Source: Streptomyces xanthochromogenes (GTDB taxonomy: Bacteria; Actinomycetota; Actinomycetes; Streptomycetales; Streptomycetaceae). Taken from it: a DNA stretch of 64,000 nt. The notes beneath the pieces were generated by a model. It was not told where the DNA came from, did not search any database, and worked only from the letters and a program-made list of their open reading frames with translations. How positions within the stretch are numbered: the stretch's first letter is position 1; every line of letters starts with the position of its first letter. The stretch is from assembly GCF_014650455.1 (NCBI RefSeq), contig NZ_BMUZ01000003.1, positions 620,001 to 684,000 on the forward strand, read 5' to 3'. Made by a program: the position numbers and the translations under genes. Shown piece by piece: positions 60,601 through 64,000 of this stretch.

Positions 60601-60811
60601 CCGCGAGCTCGGTGACCAGGTCGAGCGAGCTGACGAAGAGCACCTGGTGTTCGTGGAGGCGGCGCCGGAAGGCCGGCCCGTGCGCGCGGGTCAGGTCCAT
60701 GGCCTGCTGGATGGGGGTCGCGGTGGGACCGCCCGCGGAGATGTCCACCACGGGGACGGTGTCGGCGGCGGCTGGGCGTGCGGGCGTGGGGATCAGGATC
60801 ATGTCCGTCAT
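57656..60811 (-). CDS. Self-sufficient cytochrome P450-reductase fusion, CYP102 type
   Basis: A 1051-residue protein; ATG at 60811 with GGAGG-like sequence upstream. The P450 domain (1 to about 480) has FAGDGLFTAYNDEPNW, where Phe95 corresponds to Phe87 of P450 BM3, the I-helix FLIAGHETTSGTLSF with Glu-Thr-Thr, ETLRLWPTAAAFSR (ExxR) and FGTGERACIG with the heme Cys412. The reductase part has an FMN-flavodoxin domain (about 500-650; LLLLHGTNYGTCREFAERLA, SYNGQPTDDAARFV), an FAD domain with RQYSVSSSPAV and NADPH motifs VMVAAGTGLAPFRGVV and YVCGDGNRMAPGV. It hydroxylates or epoxidises fatty acids or related substrates without a separate reductase. It is divergent from a PAS-LuxR gene and shares a palindrome with it. 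Confidence 0.95.
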   Translation of the reverse strand: MTDMILIPTPARPAAADTVPVVDISAGGPTATPIQQAMDLTRAHGPAFRRRLHEHQVLFVSSLDLVTELADETRFAKGISKVLDHVREFAGDGLFTAYNDEPNWAKAHDILMPAFALGSMRTYHPAMLRVARRVIESWDRRVAEGTAADVADDMTRMTLDTIGLAGFGFDFDSFGRATPHPFVEAMVRCLEWSMKRIGRAPGADHTEADREFERDSAYLASVVDEVIAARTESGDTSVDDLLGLMLGARHPGDGTTLDAANIRNQVITFLIAGHETTSGTLSFALYHLLKDPTALRLVQREADELWGDTPDPEPSFEDIGKLRFTRQVLSETLRLWPTAAAFSRQAREDTLLGGRVPLAAGDLVTVLTPMLHRDPAWGDNPELFDPARFTPEAEAARSPHAYKPFGTGERACIGRQFALHEATMLLALLAHRYRFVDADDYRLRIKETLTLKPEGFTLSLAPRTPADRALNRLAFPGTAATGEAEAADRPELPSRVRQGTGLLLLHGTNYGTCREFAERLAAEAAGLGLATEIAPLDAHAGALPKDRPVVIVAASYNGQPTDDAARFVRWIEEAEPGTADGLPFAVLGVGDRNWAATYQRVPTLIDERLAALGGDRLLPRAEADASGELMGTVREFATALRVELLVRYGDPEAVGATTAPAGAAYTVTEIAGGPRDALAARHGLLEMTVTEARDLTVPGHPRPKRFVRLALPDGVEYRTADHLTVLPANSPAVVTRAAAALGVDLDTVLSIHAPGTTPAALPVDRPLSVRELLTHHVELSGRPTRDQVALLAAHNPCPPERAALDHLPADDPRPLLGLIEDHPALRGALDWPTLLELLPPLRPRQYSVSSSPAVDPRHADLMVSLNPGGTGSGHLHALRPGDTVLARIQPCREAFRIAPDAPEPVVMVAAGTGLAPFRGVVADRLTVSQPAPAVLYFGCDAPDADFLHADELRAAELAGAIWLRPAFSAPAEGDGRFVQHRIAEDADELWPLLEAGARVYVCGDGNRMAPGVRAAFRELYAQRTGASAEEAETWLNRLTAEGRYVEDVYAG

Positions 60812-60854
60812 GGTTCAAGCCTCGCCCTCCCGGTGCCCGGGTCCCGGGCGGGCG

Positions 60855-60872
60855 ACTGCATGATTGTGCAGT
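60855..60872. promoter_or_regulatory. Palindrome in the CYP102/PAS-LuxR intergenic region
   Basis: ACTGCA and TGCAGT are perfect arms around TGATTG, in the 104 bases between the divergent start codons. The position suits an operator for the LuxR-type regulator acting on one or both genes. Confidence 0.55.
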
Positions 60873-60915
60873 GGTTTCTCGCGTCCGGTACTTGCGGACG
60901 GGCCAAGGAAGGGTG

Positions 60916-61584
60916 GTGGCACGCGGCATGGCCGACGCGCAGGCGATGGAAGAGGACCTGGGCGCCTGGCGCAACCACTTCCTGAATCTCCTCGACCGCA
61001 TCCCGCTGCCGATCGCGGTCTGCTCGATCGACGGCGAGGTGCACGTCGCCAACCCCGCGATGGCCGCAGAGTGGGGCACCACGCCAGGCCGGCTGCGCGG
61101 CCGCTCGCTGCGCGAGCTGTTCACCCCGCGCGCCGAGGACCAGATCGAGCGGCTGGTGAACGCCCTGCGGGCGGGGCGTACGTCCCGCTATCGCATCGAG
61201 GTGACCTGGCGCGGCAGGGACGGCGCCGTGCGCGCGGGCGAGTTCACCATCGACCCCATCAGGACCGTCTCCGAACCCGTGCCGGTACTGCTCGCCCTTT
61301 TGTACGTGCACGACGAGCGGCCCGAGCCGCCGCCTTCCCCGCGCGGCACGGTGAGCGTGACGCAGGCTCGCATCCTGGCGCTCGCCGCGTCCGGCGCGAC
61401 CACGGCCACCATCGGCAAGGCGCTCGGCCTGACCGTCGACGGCGTCAACTACCACCTGGCGCGGCTCTCGCAGCGCTGGCGCGTCCAGGGCCGAACTGCC
61501 CTGGTGGCGAAGGCGTACGCGCTCGGCGTGCTGGCTCCCGGGCACTGGCCGCCGGAGCCGGCCGACGGTCTCGTCGACCCGTGA
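60916..61584 (+). CDS. PAS-LuxR transcriptional regulator
   Basis: A 222-residue protein. GTG at 60916 has AAGGA six bases upstream; an ATG at 60928 is an alternative. PAS domain at about 22-130 (LLDRIPLPIAVCSIDGEVHVANPAMAAEWGTTPGRLRGRSLRELFTPRAEDQIERL, YRIEVTWRGRDGAVRAGEFTIDPI). C-terminal helix-turn-helix of LuxR/GerE type (VSVTQARILALAASGATTATIGKALGLTVDGVNYHLARLSQRWRVQGRTALVAKAYALGVL, about 148-208). The architecture recalls PimM-type regulators of secondary-metabolite genes. It is divergent from CYP102, its probable target. A PAS ligand, perhaps the P450 substrate or a redox signal, is unknown. Confidence 0.88.
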   Translation: MARGMADAQAMEEDLGAWRNHFLNLLDRIPLPIAVCSIDGEVHVANPAMAAEWGTTPGRLRGRSLRELFTPRAEDQIERLVNALRAGRTSRYRIEVTWRGRDGAVRAGEFTIDPIRTVSEPVPVLLALLYVHDERPEPPPSPRGTVSVTQARILALAASGATTATIGKALGLTVDGVNYHLARLSQRWRVQGRTALVAKAYALGVLAPGHWPPEPADGLVDP

Positions 61585-61674
61585 GCCGGAGCCGGACCCG
61601 CCCCCCGCACTCCGAACTCAGGCCCCCCGCCCGTTTCTTAGAGCCCTCTTACAACTCTTCGTTATCACTGCGCC

Positions 61675-63780
61675 ATGGACACCAACTCGGGGAAGTCATC
61701 CATCGCGCGCCCCCTCCGCCGACGCGCCCGGCGCCCCCTTCTCGTACTCGCCGTCACCACCGCCCTGGCCGCCGGCCTCACCCCGGCCGCGACGGCCGGA
61801 CCCGCCCACGTGGACGGGGTCCGCGTCCAGAACGGACGGGTGGAGGTGCCCGTCGCCGGCGGCACGGCCACCATCGACCCCGCGACCCTGCGCATCGACG
61901 CCCGCACCGACGACGGCCGCACCCTGCGCGTCTCGGACCCGGCGGCCGACGCACCCGGCCGGCCCGGCCGGGTGACCACGTCGGGGCGGGGAGCCCAGTG
62001 GTCCTATCCCGCGCGCGGGCTGCGGGCCCAGGTGCGCGTCGAGCACGGCAGGCTCCTCGTCACCCTCACCGCGGACCGCGACACGACCCTGGCGTGGCCG
62101 GTCACGGGCTCCGATCCCGCCTCCTCGGCGCTCCAACTCCCGCGCGGCGAGGGCCTTTCGCTGCCGGTCGGCGACCCGTTCTGGAACTCGGGTCGTGCTC
62201 AACTCGTGGGCTCAGAGGAGGACATGGCCTCCCAGCTCACCCTGCCGGCCTGGGGCTACACGCTCGGTGGCGGCCGGGGCGTCAGCTATCTCGCGCCCAC
62301 CGACATCGACACCTCGCTCGGTTACGCCTCACGGAGCGGCCGCCTCCGCACCACGGCCAAGCACACCTTCTCCGGCGGCAACGCCACCCGCGTCTACACC
62401 GTCGCCTTCGCCCTGACGGACGGCTCTCCGGTGGCGCCGGCCGTCGACTACCGCCACTGGCTCGCCGAGCACGGGCAGCTCGGCAGCCTGAGCGACAAGA
62501 TCCGCAGGAACCCGGAGACGGGCAAGCTGCTCGGCGCCTTCCACGCCTACACCTGGGGCGGCGACCGCACGGCGGCGGGGATCGAGCACCTCAAGTCGCT
62601 CGGCATTGACCGGCTTTGGCTCGGTTACGACGCCGACGACGCCCCGATGAAGAGCGAGGACGTCGCCGCCGCCACGAAGGCCGGGTATCTGGTCGGCCCC
62701 TACGACTCGTTCGCCAACGGCCGCGACAAGGGCCCCGACACTCCCCCGAACTCGGCCTGGCCCGACGGCGTCTACCCGTCCTTCTGCGTGCGGCGGGCCG
62801 ACGGCTCCCCTCAGCCCGGCTTCCACCAGCAGGGCTGCTACCTCAGCTCCCAGGCCTTCGAACAGGCCGAGCAGCAGCGGCACTTGCTCGCGGACCGCAC
62901 CCGCTCGCTGGTCGCGGCCGGCGCGAGCAGTTACTTCCTGGACGTGGACGCGGCGGGCGAGCTCTTCCGCGACCACGACGCCGGGCACCCGATGACCATG
63001 GCCCAGGACCGGGCCAACCGGCTCGCCCGGATGGGGCGGCTGACCGACGGCACGTACGACGGCACGAGGAGCAGGCCGCTGGTGCTCGGCTCGGAGTCCG
63101 CCGGAGCCTGGGCCAACCAGGTGCTCGCCTTCGACCACGGCTCGGGCACCCCGGTCGACGGGCGGCTGTGGCCGATGGAGAACGGCCACTTCGACAGCGC
63201 GCCCGACCAGCCCAAGGACGACCCGGCGTGGGGCGGCTACATGCCGCAGGGCGCACCCGACACCTTCTTCAAGCCGGTGCGGGTGAGCGACTTCAAGGCG
63301 GAGCATCGGGCGGCGGTCGCGGACGCGCTCAAGGCGATGTACGACCCGGCCTATCGTGTGCCGCTGTACGAGACCGCACTGCACGGCTCGCTGATCAACG
63401 TGGAGCGCTGGGAGCTGCCGTTCGGCAAGCTGCCCGAGGAGAAGACGACCCGGGCGCTCCTCGCGATGCTCTACAACACCCCGCTGAACTTCGTGCTCAG
63501 CGACAAGGACCGGAACGACGAGCAGAACGTACGTGAACTCGCCTCCCTGCAAAGGTACTTCGCGCCGCTGCACCAGGCGGCGGGGACCAAGGAGCTGACC
63601 TCGTTCGACTGGCTCACGTCCGACCGCACGGTTCAGCGGACCGTCTTCGGCAACGGCACGCTCACCGTCACGGCCAACTTCGGCAGCGCCGCCCATGACG
63701 GCCTTCCGGGCGGCTGTGTCGACGCGGCCCTCAAGGGCGGCAAACCGCAGCGGCTGTGCCCGGCCGACGTGGTCGCGTAA
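61675..63780 (+). CDS. Secreted glycoside-hydrolase-like protein
   Basis: A 701-residue protein; ATG at 61675 with no ribosome site. TTATCA lies eight bases upstream, so the message may be leaderless. Signal region about 17-42 (RRARRPLLVLAVTTALAAGLTPAATA). Residues 45-270 are beta-rich (VRVQNGRVEVPVAGGTATIDPATLRIDAR). From about 280 a TIM-barrel-like region follows (LLGAFHAYTWGGDRTAAGIEHLKSLGIDRLWLGYDAD, AGYLVGPYDSF, SYFLDVDAAGELFRDH with Asp and Glu candidates, VLGSESAGAWANQVLAFDHGSG). The C-terminal part is again beta-rich with a disulfide pair (GCVDAALKGGKPQRLC). It resembles GH101/GH129-like or GH36-like exoenzymes. Family assignment needs a profile search, so no substrate is proposed. 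Confidence 0.7.
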   Translation: MDTNSGKSSIARPLRRRARRPLLVLAVTTALAAGLTPAATAGPAHVDGVRVQNGRVEVPVAGGTATIDPATLRIDARTDDGRTLRVSDPAADAPGRPGRVTTSGRGAQWSYPARGLRAQVRVEHGRLLVTLTADRDTTLAWPVTGSDPASSALQLPRGEGLSLPVGDPFWNSGRAQLVGSEEDMASQLTLPAWGYTLGGGRGVSYLAPTDIDTSLGYASRSGRLRTTAKHTFSGGNATRVYTVAFALTDGSPVAPAVDYRHWLAEHGQLGSLSDKIRRNPETGKLLGAFHAYTWGGDRTAAGIEHLKSLGIDRLWLGYDADDAPMKSEDVAAATKAGYLVGPYDSFANGRDKGPDTPPNSAWPDGVYPSFCVRRADGSPQPGFHQQGCYLSSQAFEQAEQQRHLLADRTRSLVAAGASSYFLDVDAAGELFRDHDAGHPMTMAQDRANRLARMGRLTDGTYDGTRSRPLVLGSESAGAWANQVLAFDHGSGTPVDGRLWPMENGHFDSAPDQPKDDPAWGGYMPQGAPDTFFKPVRVSDFKAEHRAAVADALKAMYDPAYRVPLYETALHGSLINVERWELPFGKLPEEKTTRALLAMLYNTPLNFVLSDKDRNDEQNVRELASLQRYFAPLHQAAGTKELTSFDWLTSDRTVQRTVFGNGTLTVTANFGSAAHDGLPGGCVDAALKGGKPQRLCPADVVA

Positions 63781-63906
63781 CGCGGGCGCCCGGCGCTCCC
63801 CGGCCCGGCTGGCCGAAAGGGCACTCTGGCCTGTCCCGGCATACGGCGACAGGATGCCTCGCCCGAGCCGGAACCGTACCGGCGCCGTCACAGGGAGACC
63901 CGGGCC

Positions 63907-64000
63907 ATGGAATCGAGACGAAGACTGAGCCGGCGCAGCGTGTTACGGACGGGGCTCGGCGCCGGGGGGCTCGCGGCAGTGTCACAGCTGCTGCCGTTCC
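63907..64000 (+). CDS. Start of a Tat-exported protein, TTA codon near 5' end (cut by window edge)
   Basis: ATG at 63907 has AGGGAG nine bases upstream. The 31 visible codons read MESRRRLSRRSVLRTGLGAG and GLAAVSQLLPF. The twin-arginine motif SRRSVLR is followed by a hydrophobic stretch. Leu13 is encoded by TTA (63943-63945), the rare codon read by the bldA tRNA in Streptomyces, so translation probably depends on developmental stage. The mature protein is outside the window. Confidence 0.75.
   Translation, partial: MESRRRLSRRSVLRTGLGAGGLAAVSQLLPF

Noticed and set aside
56360..60985. A 1541-codon open frame on the + strand
   Set aside because: It lies antisense to efeO, the oxidoreductase and the CYP102 gene, all of which have clear motifs. 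Long antisense frames are common in very GC-rich DNA, and the translation has no recognisable domain.

Overview
The window is high-GC actinobacterial DNA and almost certainly a Streptomyces chromosome segment. Third codon positions are mostly G or C, GTG starts are frequent, ribosome binding sites are of the GGAGG type, and the gene families are typical of the genus: GntR/YtrA-ABC units, STAS-ANTAR and PAS-GAF-SpoIIE proteins, ECF41 sigma, DUF5133, DrrC-type UvrA and CYP102. About 58 protein genes or gene remnants are supported. No rRNA, tRNA, insertion sequence, integrase or CRISPR array was seen. The mix of secreted enzymes, efflux and detoxification genes and many regulators suits a chromosome-arm accessory region, but the sequence alone cannot prove that.

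Layout. 1-6 kb: a secreted protein with neocarzinostatin-like domains (cut by the left edge), a truncated winged-helix gene, a STAS-ANTAR regulator, a small membrane protein coupled to a winged-helix regulator, and an ABC transporter/GntR operon behind a clear palindromic operator. 6-12 kb: a secreted M1 metallopeptidase, then a leftward array of ECF41 sigma factor, SRPBCC protein, TetR regulator and TetX-like flavin monooxygenase. Three evenly spaced palindromes lie in front of the tetR gene. 11.7-19.6 kb: an intact winged-helix paralogue of the truncated gene, a PAS-PAS-GAF-SpoIIE phosphatase, VanZ, a PL7 alginate lyase, Dps, a GlsB-type membrane protein, an SMP-30-like secreted protein and a SnoaL-like protein. 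19.6-32 kb: a serine hydrolase, an SDR, a DrrC-like UvrA paralogue, VOC and CsbD proteins, a DHA2 efflux pump broken by a one-base frameshift, a double Lrp/AsnC regulator, DUF5133, an aldehyde dehydrogenase and an aminoglycoside-phosphotransferase-like protein.

32-44 kb: a ProP-type osmolyte symporter behind a strong leader hairpin, glutaminase, tautomerase, an MFS exporter divergent from a LysR gene, an amidase, a lipoprotein-like secreted protein, a His-rich methyltransferase and cystathionine beta-synthase. 44-49 kb: DUF1232 and Asp23/Gls24 proteins (the latter with a 15-bp tandem repeat), then an unusual pair of a large P-loop ATPase and a membrane-anchored periplasmic-binding-protein-like sensor. 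49-57 kb: an APC permease, a GH25 muramidase without a signal peptide, an LAxTG-anchored phospholipase C/phosphatase, efeO-efeB without efeU, and a quinone oxidoreductase. 57.6-64 kb: a self-sufficient CYP102 P450-reductase fusion divergent from a PAS-LuxR regulator with a palindrome between them, a secreted glycoside-hydrolase-like protein, and the start of a Tat-exported protein that carries a TTA codon.

The main themes are envelope and stress response (Dps, CsbD, GlsB, Asp23, DUF1232, SpoIIE, STAS-ANTAR), drug and xenobiotic handling (TetX-like, UvrA-like, APH-like, MFS pumps, CYP102) and secreted depolymerases (M1 peptidase, PL7, glycoside-hydrolase-like, phospholipase C). The best candidates for undescribed biology are the ATPase/binding-protein pair, the CYP102/PAS-LuxR unit, and the ECF41-SRPBCC-TetR-TetX array with its phased operators.
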